NCBI GenBank assembly: GCA_902558795.1
Contig: CACEFI010000003.1
Span: 1 to 53,204, forward strand
Source: an uncultured Pelagibacteraceae bacterium
Lineage (GTDB): Bacteria > Pseudomonadota > Alphaproteobacteria > Pelagibacterales > Pelagibacteraceae
Direction of reading: 5' to 3'
Length of the DNA: 53,204 bases
Shown here: positions 21,841-30,996 of the stretch, piece after piece
How positions within the stretch are numbered: position 1 is the first letter of the stretch
Layout: each line of letters begins with the position of its first letter
Notes under the pieces: generated by a model
The model's database searches: none
The model's input: only the letters and a program-made list of their open reading frames with translations
Told to the model about the DNA's origin: nothing
Made by a program: the position numbers and the translations under genes

Positions 21841-22764
21841 ATGGCAAAAAAGATTGTTTTTATGGGCACACCAATGTTTGCTGTACCCATTTTAAAATCT
21901 TTATATCAAAATGGTTATCCAATATCAGATGTGTATACACAACCTCCTCAAAAATCACAGAGAGGTCAGAAAATTAACAAATCTCCTATTCAAGGGATTG
22001 CTGAAACTTTGAATTTAGATTTTAGAACTCCAAAATATCTAAAAGATAACAATGACGAATATGAATATTTTAAAAGTATAGATGCTGATCTTGCAATTGT
22101 TGTTGCTTATGGACAAATAATTCCAAAAGAATTTTTGAGTTTAACCAAAAAAGGATTTATTAATATACATGCATCACTTTTACCAAAATGGAGAGGTGCG
22201 GCTCCAATACAAAGATCTATAATGAACCTTGATAAAGAAACAGGGGTTAGTGTCATGAAAATAGCTGAGCAGCTAGATACAGGTCCAGTATGTAATACTT
22301 ATAAGATAAATTTAGATAATAATTTAAATTCAAGTGATGTAGCAGAAAAATTATCTTTAATTGCTGCTGAAAAAATTTTGGATAATATTGATAATATTTT
22401 TGAAGATAAAGCAAAATTTATTGATCAAGATCATTCAAAAGCAACATACGCATCTAAAATTCAAAAAGCTGAGGGTGAAATTAATTGGAATGATGAAGCA
22501 AAAATTATTGTTGGAAAAATAAATGGTTTATATCCCATGCCTGGTGCTTTCTTTATATACCAAGGGGAGAGATACAAAATTTTAAAAGCAGAAATAGGAA
22601 ATGGCATTGGAAAACCAGGAGAAATTGTCTCTGATTATTTAGAGATTGTTTGTGGGGATAAGCATTCAATTAAGATTAAACAAATCCAAAGACAAGGAAA
22701 AAAGCCTCAAAATATTGGTGAATTTATGCTTGGTTCTCAAATAAAAAAGGGCACAGTTATTTAA
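21841..22764 (+). CDS. fmt: methionyl-tRNA formyltransferase
   Basis: Formylates initiator Met-tRNA using 10-formyl-THF. It is 307 residues with ATG at 21841 (an in-frame TTG precedes it). Motifs are FMGTPMFAVPIL at the N-terminus, NIHASLLPKWRGAAPIQRSI with N108 and H110, and QLDTGPV with D146. The C-terminal tRNA-binding domain has KINGLYPMPGAFF. It is tightly packed between def and truA. Confidence 0.97.
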   Translation: MAKKIVFMGTPMFAVPILKSLYQNGYPISDVYTQPPQKSQRGQKINKSPIQGIAETLNLDFRTPKYLKDNNDEYEYFKSIDADLAIVVAYGQIIPKEFLSLTKKGFINIHASLLPKWRGAAPIQRSIMNLDKETGVSVMKIAEQLDTGPVCNTYKINLDNNLNSSDVAEKLSLIAAEKILDNIDNIFEDKAKFIDQDHSKATYASKIQKAEGEINWNDEAKIIVGKINGLYPMPGAFFIYQGERYKILKAEIGNGIGKPGEIVSDYLEIVCGDKHSIKIKQIQRQGKKPQNIGEFMLGSQIKKGTVI

Positions 22765-23505
22765 ATGGCCAGGTATCAACTGCTTATTGAGTATGTGGGA
22801 ACAGACTTTAGAGGGTGGCAAATTCAAAAAAAAGGATCAACTATTCAAGGGCTTATTCAAGAAAAACTCTCAAAATTGTTAAAAGAAAAAATAATTTTAA
22901 ATGGTTCTGGCAGAACAGATACAGGCGTACATGCAATTGAACAATCAGGTCATTTTGATAGCAAAAATGAAATCTCAGATTTAACAAAGTTTTTAAAATC
23001 AATTAATCATTTTTTAAATGATAAAGGTGTAGCTATTAAAAAAATAAGAAAAAGAAGCAATAAATTTCATTCAAGGTTTTCTGCTAAACAAAGAATTTAT
23101 AAATATATAATTTTTAATCAGATCAGTGCACCAGTAATTGAAAAAAAAAAGGGATGGCATGTAAGAAAACCCTTGGACTTAGATTTAATTAAAAAAGGAG
23201 CTAAAAAATTAGTTGGTACTCATGATTATTCTACTTTTAGATCTTCAAGTTGCCACGCAAAAAGTCCAATTAAAACAATTAAATCTATAAAGATCAAATC
23301 ATTAAAAAATAAAATAGAAATAGAATTTAAATCTCAATCCTTTTTACAACAACAGGTTAGATCCATGGTTGGTTGTTTAAAGTATTTAGGTGAAAAAAAA
23401 TGGGATTTAAAAAAATTTGACAAAGTATTTAAATCTAAACAAAGAGTTCTTTGCGCACCTCCTGCACCACCAGAGGGACTTTTTTTAGCGAGAGTTATTT
23501 ATTAA
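22765..23505 (+). CDS. truA: tRNA pseudouridine(38-40) synthase
   Basis: Makes pseudouridine at positions 38-40 of the anticodon stem-loop. It is 246 residues. The catalytic aspartate is D52 in GSGRTDTGVHA, with YVGTDFRGWQIQ before it and the core residues RIYKYIIFN and QQQVRSMVG after it. It starts directly at the fmt stop. Its last 21 nt overlap the SET-domain gene, which runs the other way. Confidence 0.95.
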   Translation: MARYQLLIEYVGTDFRGWQIQKKGSTIQGLIQEKLSKLLKEKIILNGSGRTDTGVHAIEQSGHFDSKNEISDLTKFLKSINHFLNDKGVAIKKIRKRSNKFHSRFSAKQRIYKYIIFNQISAPVIEKKKGWHVRKPLDLDLIKKGAKKLVGTHDYSTFRSSSCHAKSPIKTIKSIKIKSLKNKIEIEFKSQSFLQQQVRSMVGCLKYLGEKKWDLKKFDKVFKSKQRVLCAPPAPPEGLFLARVIY

Positions 23506-23976
23506 TCTACTTTTGTTACTCATAGCGAATTTTTTATTGATTCGCCATCTTGATTCTGATCGGACTATATAACCACAACAGTTTTTAGATTTACATTTAC
23601 ATGGGAATTGTTTGTAGTTTTCATCAAACCCAAAACCATAATCACAGGTAAATTCTTCACCTTTTTTTATATCTTTAATCGCTTTAACCCAAATTTTAAG
23701 ACCTTTTCCATCATAATCACAATTGTTATTGCAGGAGTGATTAATTAAGCCAGCTGTGTTCCATGGAAAGTCCCCATCTAAGTCATATCTCTTATTGATA
23801 GTGAATAAATAAATCGGCTTACCATTATCGTATTTATCTGACTCTTCAGTTTGTTTTTTTGTAATTAGTTTTCCAACATAATCAATTATCTTGGTGCCTG
23901 CTTTTATGTCTTGAGTTGCATAAAGCCCTCTACCTTTTTTATCTATGTTAGACTTTTTAATTCTATAAAGTTTCAT
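23485..23976 (-). CDS. SET-domain protein-lysine methyltransferase
   Basis: 163 residues. SET-domain motifs in order are GRGLYATQDIKAGTKIIDYVG (I-SET start), AGLINHSCNNNCDY (the NHSC SAM and pseudoknot motif), KKGEEFTCDYGFGFDE (catalytic Tyr region), and a complete post-SET cysteine cluster CKCKSKNCCGYIV that can bind zinc with the SET Cys. SET enzymes methylate lysines; bacterial substrates are mostly unknown and could include ribosomal or nucleoid proteins. It lies 30 nt downstream of an HDAC-like gene on the same strand. Horizontal origin from eukaryotes or other bacteria is possible but not shown. Confidence 0.87.
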   Translation of the reverse strand: MKLYRIKKSNIDKKGRGLYATQDIKAGTKIIDYVGKLITKKQTEESDKYDNGKPIYLFTINKRYDLDGDFPWNTAGLINHSCNNNCDYDGKGLKIWVKAIKDIKKGEEFTCDYGFGFDENYKQFPCKCKSKNCCGYIVRSESRWRINKKFAMSNKSRLINNSR

Positions 23977-24006
23977 ACAAGTTTTTTAGAGTTTATATTT
24001 GAATTA

Positions 24007-24936
24007 TCAATTAAATTCTATCAGGGCGTCGACATGACGTTGAGTGCTTTCTTGAAGAGCTTTAAGATCATAGCCACCTTCAAGAATTGAAACCACATTT
24101 CCGTTACATAATGATTTAGAAGTTTCTAATGTTCTTTTTGTTAAATGGTAAAAATCTTCTGAATTTAATCTTAACTGAGCTAGTGGATCATCGATATGGG
24201 CATCAAAACCCGCAGAAAATAACAAAAATTCAGGTTTGAATTCTTTCAATTTTTTTAAAACATTTTCATATGCATTTAGATATTCTTCAGCATTAGTACC
24301 AGCCTCAAGGGGTATATTTAAAATATTATTAAATTTCCCTGTTTCTTTTTCTGAGCCAGATCCAGGATAATAAGGATATTGATGTGTTGAAATATATAAT
24401 ACTTTCTCGTTATCATAAAAAATGTCTTGTGTCCCATTTCCATGATGAACATCAAAATCAATGATTGCAACTTTATTGTACTTATATTTTTCAATTAGAT
24501 AATTAGCTCCAACTGCAACATTGTTATATATACAAAATCCCATTGCTTTATTTTTTTTTGCATGATGACCTGGTGGTCTTACAGCACAAAATGCATTTTT
24601 AAATTCTTTTTGTTGAACTCCATCAATGGCAGTGATTATAGATCCTACGGCATCTTTGGTTGCATCTTTGCTGCCAGGTGAAATTACTGTATCACCATCA
24701 AGAAAAGCCAAGCCATTTTCTGGAAATGATTTATCGACTAGGTCTATATATTTTGAAGAGTGTGTACTAATTAAAATAGATTGATCAAATTTAGCTGGTT
24801 TTTTCCAAATTATCTCTTTGTTATTAATTTTCTTGAAATTATCAATAACAGCTGAAACTCTATCAATTTTTTCTGGATGTCCTTCACCTGTATTATGATT
24901 TTGATAAGTATCAGAGGTAACTAGACCAGTTTTCAC
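24007..24936 (-). CDS. histone deacetylase-like amidohydrolase (acetoin utilization/APAH family)
   Basis: 309 residues. The catalytic set of the arginase-like deacetylase fold is intact: AVRPPGHHA (H124, H125), IIDFDVHHGNGTQD (zinc ligands D162 and H164), LLFSAGFDAH (D245) and ILEGGYD (Tyr289). Substrates in bacteria may be acetyl-lysine proteins, acetylpolyamines or small acetylated amines; the family does not decide. It overlaps the dapE end by 4 nt, so it is read from the rpmH-to-dapE direction transcript, and precedes the SET gene. Confidence 0.92.
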   Translation of the reverse strand: MKTGLVTSDTYQNHNTGEGHPEKIDRVSAVIDNFKKINNKEIIWKKPAKFDQSILISTHSSKYIDLVDKSFPENGLAFLDGDTVISPGSKDATKDAVGSIITAIDGVQQKEFKNAFCAVRPPGHHAKKNKAMGFCIYNNVAVGANYLIEKYKYNKVAIIDFDVHHGNGTQDIFYDNEKVLYISTHQYPYYPGSGSEKETGKFNNILNIPLEAGTNAEEYLNAYENVLKKLKEFKPEFLLFSAGFDAHIDDPLAQLRLNSEDFYHLTKRTLETSKSLCNGNVVSILEGGYDLKALQESTQRHVDALIEFN

Positions 24937-26090
24937 TTAAAATAATTTTGTAAAATATTTGAATAAATCAAAGTAAGTTTTTTTAAATCAGACAATGAAA
25001 CAGCTTCATCCACTTTATGCATTGTTTTGCCAACTAAACCAAATTCTAAACATGGGGCTATTTTTCTAATAAATCTAGCATCAGAAGTACCACCTGTTGT
25101 TGATAGCTGAGGTTTAATTTTTGTAATTTTTTTAATGATATCTCTAATCATAAAAGTTGTATTATTCGGCTTTGTAAGAAATGCCTCTCCAGACACACTA
25201 TAATCAATTTTATATTTTGATTTATTTTTATTACTTATTTTCCTTATAATTGCATCAATTTTCTTTTTTATAGAACTTGAAGTATGTTTGTTATTAAATC
25301 GGATATTAAATTTTGCATTAGCTAAACCTGGAATCACATTATCTGCAGAATTATCAATATTTATTTTAGTAATTTCAAGATTTGTTGGTTGAAAATCTTT
25401 TGTACCATTATCAAATTTAATCTCTTTTAATTCTTTTAAAATTTGTACAAGTGCTGTGGATGGATTGTTTGCTCTTTGGGGATAAGCTACATGTCCTTGA
25501 ACACCTATAATTGAAAGTCTTCCAGTCATGCTTCCTCTTCGACCAATTTTAATCATTTCACCTAACTTATTAGGATTAGTAGGCTCACCCACTAAGCAAA
25601 AATTTATTTTTTCTTTTTTTTTCTTTAAATAATCGACTACTTTTTTAGTTCCATTGATTGCAACACCTTCTTCATCTCCTGTAATTAAAAGGCTAATAGA
25701 TCCATTAAATTTTCTTTTATTTGCAACGAAATTACTCACTGCAGAAACAAATGCAGCAATTGAACTCTTCATATCATTGGCACCCCTTCCAATTAAATGA
25801 CCTTTTTTAACAGAGGGTTTAAATGGGTTTACCGTCCATTCCTTTAAATTTCCAGCTGGCACAACATCCAAGTGACCTGCATAGCAGAAATTTGGACCTT
25901 TATTACCAAGTCTTGCGTAAAGATTTTTCACTGGTTTACTATTCTTCTCTTTAAACTCTAAAATTTTAGTTTTAAATCCAAGTTTTTTAAGTTTTTTTTC
26001 TAAAAACTTCATTATTCCTGCATCAATAGGCGTAACTGTTGGAAATTTAATTAGCTCCTTAGCTAATTGAAGTTCATTAATTGAAGTCAT
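24933..26090 (-). CDS. dapE: succinyl-diaminopimelate desuccinylase
   Basis: Cleaves N-succinyl-LL-DAP to LL-DAP in lysine and peptidoglycan precursor synthesis. It is 385 residues of the M20 metallopeptidase fold. Metal and catalytic motifs are CYAGHLDVVPAGN (H), LIGRGANDMKSSIAAF (bridging Asp), LITGDEEGVAINGT (catalytic Glu pair) and the final KTMHKVDEAV (His). A lid dimerisation domain sits in the middle (about 180-290). It follows dapD by 7 nt, so two successive DAP-pathway steps are coupled. Confidence 0.94.
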   Translation of the reverse strand: MTSINELQLAKELIKFPTVTPIDAGIMKFLEKKLKKLGFKTKILEFKEKNSKPVKNLYARLGNKGPNFCYAGHLDVVPAGNLKEWTVNPFKPSVKKGHLIGRGANDMKSSIAAFVSAVSNFVANKRKFNGSISLLITGDEEGVAINGTKKVVDYLKKKKEKINFCLVGEPTNPNKLGEMIKIGRRGSMTGRLSIIGVQGHVAYPQRANNPSTALVQILKELKEIKFDNGTKDFQPTNLEITKINIDNSADNVIPGLANAKFNIRFNNKHTSSSIKKKIDAIIRKISNKNKSKYKIDYSVSGEAFLTKPNNTTFMIRDIIKKITKIKPQLSTTGGTSDARFIRKIAPCLEFGLVGKTMHKVDEAVSLSDLKKLTLIYSNILQNYFK

Positions 26091-26097
26091 AATAAAT

Positions 26098-26928
26098 CTA
26101 TTCTCTTAAAAGATCGTTTACGGAAGTTTTAGATCTTGTTTTTTCATCAACCTGTTTAATGATAACTGCACAATAAAGAGAAGGAGCAGAAGCATTATTT
26201 TTATCTGGCAATGATCCAGGTACTACCACAGAATAAGGAGGAATTTTTCCGTAAGTTATTTCTCCAGTTTTTCTATTTACTATTTTAGTAGATTGACCAA
26301 TATACATTCCCATACTTAAAACTGATCCTTCTCCAACTATCACACCTTCAACAACTTCTGACATTGCTCCAATAAAACAATTGTCTTCAATAATAGTTGG
26401 TAATGCTTGTGCTGGCTCTAACACTCCACCAATTCCACTTCCTGCAGAGATATGACAATTCTTTCCAATTTGGCAACAACTACCAGCACGACTAAAAGTG
26501 TCCATCATAGTACCTTCATCAATATAGGCTCCAATATTTACATAGCATGGCATCAGTACTGCATTTTTTCCAACAAAAGATCCTTTTCTCACAGGAGAGT
26601 TTGGTACCATTCTAAATCCAGCTTTTTCATGATCTTCTTTTGTCCAACCAGCTGTCTTACCTTTTAACAAATGAGCTTTATCGTACCAGCTACTATAGGG
26701 ACCATTTAAATTTTCCATTGGATAAATTCTGAAGCTTAGCATTATAGCTTTTTTAATATGTTGATGAGTAACCCATTCTCCATTAATTTTTTCTGCAACT
26801 CTAACTTTACCACTATCTAAATCAGCAATCATTTTATTGACGGTATCTTTTAAACTTTGTTCAGAGTCTTGATTTACGTTGTCTCTATTTTCCCATGCTT
26901 CATTTATTATTTTTTCGATATCACTCAT
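26098..26928 (-). CDS. dapD: tetrahydrodipicolinate N-succinyltransferase
   Basis: Succinylates tetrahydrodipicolinate, two steps before DapE. It is 276 residues. An N-terminal helical domain precedes a left-handed beta-helix of hexapeptide repeats: VGKNAVLMPCYVNIGAYIDE, IGKNCHISAGSGIGG and IIEDNCFIGAMSEVVEG. The active trimer builds the succinyl-CoA site between helices. It is preceded by the HAD phosphatase gene at 22 nt. Confidence 0.96.
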   Translation of the reverse strand: MSDIEKIINEAWENRDNVNQDSEQSLKDTVNKMIADLDSGKVRVAEKINGEWVTHQHIKKAIMLSFRIYPMENLNGPYSSWYDKAHLLKGKTAGWTKEDHEKAGFRMVPNSPVRKGSFVGKNAVLMPCYVNIGAYIDEGTMMDTFSRAGSCCQIGKNCHISAGSGIGGVLEPAQALPTIIEDNCFIGAMSEVVEGVIVGEGSVLSMGMYIGQSTKIVNRKTGEITYGKIPPYSVVVPGSLPDKNNASAPSLYCAVIIKQVDEKTRSKTSVNDLLRE

Positions 26929-26950
26929 ATTTTTTATTTAGATAGTTAAT

Positions 26951-27622
26951 TTAATTGTTCTTTAATATATTAATTTCTTGAAGAAAAGAAGGCAAGTTCT
27001 TAATCTTGTAATCTATATATGGCTTGTCAGAGTCTTTTTTTGCAAAGGTCTCTTCATTTTCTAGCCAACAAGTTTTCATTCCCAAATTTTTAGCCTGTTC
27101 TAAATTATGGGCGATATCTTCAATCAAAATTGATTGATTTGGATCTAAATCAAATTTTTTAATCAACTTTTGATAGGGATCTAAGTGCGGTTTAGGAATG
27201 TAATTTGCATCTGTAATGTCAAAAGCACCATCAAATAATCCATCAATACCAAGTTGTTTTGTAACGTTTTCAACGTGAGCATGTGATCCATTAGTAAAAA
27301 TAATTTTTTTCTCTTTTATTTTAATAAGTTCCTCTCTTAAAATCTCATCTTTCGGTAGCCAACTAATATCAATATCGTGAACAAATTCTAAAAATTCTTG
27401 TGGGTCGATATTGTCATGGTTCATTAGACCTGAGAGTGTTGTTCCATATTCATAAAAGTATTTCTTTTGAATTTCTTTTGCTTTTACAAGATCAACATTA
27501 AATTTATCGGAGATGAAAGAGGACATTTTTTTATCTACTTCAGAAAAAACCTTAGTTTGACCACTATAGAGAGTATTATCAAGATCAAATATCCAATATT
27601 TTATACTAATTAAATCTTTCAT
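26951..27622 (-). CDS. HAD-family phosphatase, pyrimidine 5'-nucleotidase type
   Basis: 223 residues. HAD motif I is WIFDLDNTLYSG (about 11-22), motif II is IIFTNGSHAHVE, motif III Lys is in YIPKPHLDPYQKL, and motif IV is ILIEDIAHNLEQAKNLG. The overall pattern resembles the SDT1/pyrimidine 5'-nucleotidase subfamily, which I recall beside dapD in alphaproteobacteria. It overlaps the argB end by 4 nt. The natural substrate is not proven by sequence. Confidence 0.85.
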   Translation of the reverse strand: MKDLISIKYWIFDLDNTLYSGQTKVFSEVDKKMSSFISDKFNVDLVKAKEIQKKYFYEYGTTLSGLMNHDNIDPQEFLEFVHDIDISWLPKDEILREELIKIKEKKIIFTNGSHAHVENVTKQLGIDGLFDGAFDITDANYIPKPHLDPYQKLIKKFDLDPNQSILIEDIAHNLEQAKNLGMKTCWLENEETFAKKDSDKPYIDYKIKNLPSFLQEINILKNN

Positions 27623-28485
27623 TGTCTTATTAGAGTTCCTGATCCTTTGTCTGATAATAGTTCAAAAAGTATTGAATGATTTTTTCGGCCATCAATGATT
27701 ACAACACCTTTTACACCATTGCTTGCAACATCTAAGCAATTGTTAATTTTAGGGATCATGCCTCCAGTTATCGTTTCATTTTCAATTAACTCTTTGATTG
27801 AAGTTGAATTTATTTCAGGAATGAGTTTTTGACTATTATCCAAAACACCTTCAACATCACTCATAATAATTAATCTTCTTGCTTTAATTTTTTTTGCAAT
27901 CGATCCAGCAGCTGTGTCTGCGTTTATATTAAAAGTTTGATTATTTTCATCTAGGCCTAATGGTGCAATCACTGGAACCTTTTTGTCATTCACAATTTTA
28001 TCAATAATATTTTTATCAATTTTAGTAGGTGTTCCAACAAAACCCAATTCATCATTTTCTTTGACCACGCTAATAATGTTATTGTCTTTAGAATTAATCG
28101 TTTCACTTTTGCAAGATTGTTTTTTAAGAGCTTCTACTATCTCTTGATTAAATTCTATTAAAACTTGTTCAACTACTTCAATGGTCTCTTTTCCTGTAAC
28201 TCGAAGCCCTTTAATAAACTCACTTTTAACCCCCAATTCATTTAGTTTATTACTTATTCTTTTACCTCCACCATGAACAACAATCGGTATAAAACCCAAC
28301 TTATTAAGAGTTGTAATGTCTTTTATAAAAATATTAAATAAATTTTGGTCAACTAAGACACTTCCACCACATTTTATAACAATGTATTCATCATTATATT
28401 TTTCTAAATATCTTTTTACTTGATTAATTGAAGGACCATCTGATGGAAGGATTTTACTTAATTCTTCTTCTTTTATTTCCGACAT
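27619..28485 (-). CDS. argB: acetylglutamate kinase
   Basis: Second step of the acetylated arginine pathway. It is 288 residues. The phosphate-binding motifs are VIKCGGSVL (about 37-45) and PIVVHGGGKRISNKL. ITGGMIPKINNCLDVASNG lines the acetylglutamate site near the C-terminus. Its first base overlaps the yidC stop, so it is translated from the rpmH-rnpA-yidDC transcript. An N-terminal arginine-sensing helix of the kind found in feedback-inhibited enzymes may be the segment before residue 30. Confidence 0.95.
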   Translation of the reverse strand: MSEIKEEELSKILPSDGPSINQVKRYLEKYNDEYIVIKCGGSVLVDQNLFNIFIKDITTLNKLGFIPIVVHGGGKRISNKLNELGVKSEFIKGLRVTGKETIEVVEQVLIEFNQEIVEALKKQSCKSETINSKDNNIISVVKENDELGFVGTPTKIDKNIIDKIVNDKKVPVIAPLGLDENNQTFNINADTAAGSIAKKIKARRLIIMSDVEGVLDNSQKLIPEINSTSIKELIENETITGGMIPKINNCLDVASNGVKGVVIIDGRKNHSILFELLSDKGSGTLIRQ

Positions 28486-30167
28486 TAAGTAACTGTTTTA
28501 ACTGTAGTTCTTTTCATAATGAAAACTTGTTGAGCCATAGTTAAAATATTATTAACAGTCCAGTAAATAACTAGCCCAGCCGGGAATGGAGCTAAAATTA
28601 TCGTAAGGAAGAGTGGAAAGAACATAAATATTTTTGCTTGCATGGGATCTGTTGGAGCAGGGTTAAGTTTTTGTTGAATGAACATTGATACACCCATTGC
28701 AATAGGCCAAGCACCAATCATTAAAAATGATGGAACATCGTAAGGCAACAAACCAAATAAATTGAAAAGTGATGTTGGATCTCTCTCTGATAAATCTTGT
28801 ATCCATCCATAAAATGGCATTTGTCTCATTTCAATTGTAACGAATAATACTTTGTATAATGCAAAAAATACTGGAATTTGAACAAGTATAGGCAAACATC
28901 CAGACATAGGGTTTACTTTCTCTTTTTTATAAAGAGCCATCATTTCTTGCTGAAGTTTCATTTTATCGTCTTTATGAAGCTCTTTAAGTCTTACCATTTC
29001 AGGCTGAAGTGCTTTCATTTTTGCCATACTTCTAAATGAAAAGTTTGCAAGCGGGAAGAAAGCTAGTCGAATACAAATGGTAATCGCAATGATTGCTAGA
29101 CCGTAATTTCCAAGTAATTTAAAGAAGTAATCTATTCCATAAAATAAAGGCTTGGTAATAAAGTATAAGAAGCCCCAATCGATTGCTAAATCAAATTTAT
29201 CTATATTTAAAGACTCTGCGTATCCATCAATTACATCCACTCTTTTTGCTGCAACAATTATTTGCATCTTATCTTCAATACTAGAGTTTCCTTTTAGCTC
29301 AAGTGGCTCAGTTGCCACAAAATTTGCTCTAAATTTATCTTTATAATCAAATGTAGTTTTAAATTCTTTACCACTTGGAGGTATTAATGAAGTGATCCAA
29401 AATTTATCAGATATTCCGAGCCATCCTTTTTGTGAAGTTCTTGAAAACTTTTCTTCCTGGATATCATCATAGTCTTCTTCGATTAATTCATCATCTAATG
29501 TTGCTAGAAGTCCTTCGTGAAGGATATAAAAATTTGATATATCAGGAATTTGCTTCCTAATTATTTGTCCGTATGAATAGAAATCATACTCTTTATTAGT
29601 AGAATTGATTACTTTTTGTTTAACTGAGAATAAAAATTTGTCATCCAAAGCTATCTCTTTTTCAAAAGTAATTCCCTGATCGTTAGTCCAAGATAATTTA
29701 ACAGGAGACTGACTAGTTAGTTTATTGTTTCCCGATACAGACCATACCGAATCTGAATTTGGAATTTCAATATTCTTATCAGTGGTTATAAAACCGCTTT
29801 CAATAAAGTATCCATCTTTCGTATTTCTTGGTGATAAAAGTTTAACTTTCTCATCACTTTCTAGGGCAATATTGTATTCTTTAAAAGTTAAGTCATCAAT
29901 TGCAGCACCTTTTAAAGAAATTGAACCAATAATGTTTTGGTTTTCAAATTGAATTCTTTTACTTTGGTTTAAAGCTTCTTCTCTTGTAATTTCAGTAATT
30001 GTTTCTTTTTGATCTAAACTAGGTGCATCTGTATTTTGATTTTGTTCGGTTTTATTTTTTTCTGCCAATTGTTCTTTAGTAACGGGGGGAGGTGCAAAAA
30101 AAAGTGAATATAAAATTATTACTGCTGCTGATAAAGAAATTGCTGCAATGACGTTTTTAGTTTCCAT
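28485..30167 (-). CDS. yidC: membrane protein insertase YidC
   Basis: Inserts and folds inner-membrane proteins, alone or with SecYEG. It is 560 residues. An N-terminal anchor (AAISLSAAVIILYSLFFAPP) is followed by the large periplasmic domain of Gram-negative YidC (about 60-350) and the conserved five-helix core (about 350-555) with the cytoplasmic loop MAKMKALQPEMVRLKELHKD, PMSGCLPILVQIPVFFALYK and PFPAGLVIYWTVNNILTMAQ. It is a member of the ancient rpmH-rnpA-yidD-yidC cluster. Confidence 0.97.
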   Translation of the reverse strand: METKNVIAAISLSAAVIILYSLFFAPPPVTKEQLAEKNKTEQNQNTDAPSLDQKETITEITREEALNQSKRIQFENQNIIGSISLKGAAIDDLTFKEYNIALESDEKVKLLSPRNTKDGYFIESGFITTDKNIEIPNSDSVWSVSGNNKLTSQSPVKLSWTNDQGITFEKEIALDDKFLFSVKQKVINSTNKEYDFYSYGQIIRKQIPDISNFYILHEGLLATLDDELIEEDYDDIQEEKFSRTSQKGWLGISDKFWITSLIPPSGKEFKTTFDYKDKFRANFVATEPLELKGNSSIEDKMQIIVAAKRVDVIDGYAESLNIDKFDLAIDWGFLYFITKPLFYGIDYFFKLLGNYGLAIIAITICIRLAFFPLANFSFRSMAKMKALQPEMVRLKELHKDDKMKLQQEMMALYKKEKVNPMSGCLPILVQIPVFFALYKVLFVTIEMRQMPFYGWIQDLSERDPTSLFNLFGLLPYDVPSFLMIGAWPIAMGVSMFIQQKLNPAPTDPMQAKIFMFFPLFLTIILAPFPAGLVIYWTVNNILTMAQQVFIMKRTTVKTVT

Positions 30168-30418
30168 TATTTCTTTGCTTTCATTTCTTTTTTAACAGGA
30201 TCAAAGCCATCCCCACCTCCTAAAAACTTTATAGGATGGCACGATAGAATTCTTTTTAAACTCATAAAACTTCCCTTAATTAAACCAAATTCTTTTAAGG
30301 CCTCAATGCTGTATTCTGAACAAGTTGGTAAATATCTACATGATTGACCAAGTAGTGGACTAATCAGAAATTTATATCCTTTGATAAATTTAATTAATAT
30401 ATTTGTGAAAATGTTCAT
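30167..30418 (-). CDS. yidD: membrane protein insertion efficiency factor YidD
   Basis: An 83-residue protein with the family core [20 protein letters not shown] and [19 protein letters not shown]. It is thought to help YidC-dependent insertion at the inner membrane. It shares single-base overlaps with both rnpA and yidC, the strongest form of translational coupling. Confidence 0.96.
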   Translation of the reverse strand: MNIFTNILIKFIKGYKFLISPLLGQSCRYLPTCSEYSIEALKEFGLIKGSFMSLKRILSCHPIKFLGGGDGFDPVKKEMKAKK

Positions 30419-30759
30419 TATTTAATTTTTTCTAAATCCTGAAATAGAGTTTCTTTTATATTTTTGTACTCATTGTTTAACATAGTTGACTTAGCAATAA
30501 CAAGATATGAATAATTGAATTTTAAAGTTACTTTTTTAACCGCCTCATTAATAATATTTCTTAATCTACGTTTAATTTTATTTCTTTTTACTGCATTCCC
30601 AATTTTCTTTTTAGTCACAAAACTAATATTAAGTTTGCTATCATTTTTGTCAGCTAGTCTGCCAAAAAAAATTGTAACATATTTGTTAGAAACCTTTTTT
30701 TGCTTTAATAGATTTTTGAATTCCTCGTTTTTTGAAAGAGCAAGTATTTTGCTTTTCAT
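30418..30759 (-). CDS. rnpA: ribonuclease P protein component
   Basis: A 113-residue basic protein that binds the RNase P RNA and the 5' leaders of tRNA precursors. The family signature is visible in [24 protein letters not shown] (the RNR motif region, quoted in two parts: [11 protein letters not shown] and KIKRRLRNI). It follows rpmH by 4 nt. The RNase P RNA gene rnpB is not in this window. Confidence 0.93.
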   Translation of the reverse strand: MKSKILALSKNEEFKNLLKQKKVSNKYVTIFFGRLADKNDSKLNISFVTKKKIGNAVKRNKIKRRLRNIINEAVKKVTLKFNYSYLVIAKSTMLNNEYKNIKETLFQDLEKIK

Positions 30760-30763
30760 TTAT

Positions 30764-30904
30764 CTAGACTGATACGGTTAACGATTTTCTTCCTCTTGCT
30801 CTTCTTCTAGCTAAAAGTTTTTGTCCACCCTTAGTCTTCATTTTTGATCTAAAACCATGTTTTCTGGCTCGTTTAACGTTAGATGGTTGGTATGTTCGCT
30901 TCAT
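30764..30904 (-). CDS. rpmH: 50S ribosomal protein L34
   Basis: A 46-residue protein read from ATG at 30904. It begins [19 protein letters not shown] and ends with the basic [17 protein letters not shown], the full L34 pattern. It is the first gene of the rpmH-rnpA-yidD-yidC-argB-HAD-dapD-dapE run. A well-formed promoter lies 33 nt upstream. Confidence 0.97.
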   Translation of the reverse strand: MKRTYQPSNVKRARKHGFRSKMKTKGGQKLLARRRARGRKSLTVSV

Positions 30905-30936
30905 AAAATGTGGTTAAAATTTATTAATTTTCGCCC

Positions 30937-30965
30937 TTTATAGTAACTAAATATATAAATAGCAA
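30937..30965 (-). promoter_or_regulatory. predicted sigma-70 promoter of the rpmH operon
   Basis: On the minus strand TTGCTA (30965-30960) and TATAAA (30942-30937) are spaced by exactly 17 nt. Transcription would begin near 30930, about 26 nt before the rpmH start. This 92-nt divergent gap must also hold the start region of the VTT gene on the other strand. Confidence 0.6.
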
Positions 30966-30996
30966 ATAGAAGATTATAAAATTAACATGGTATTTA

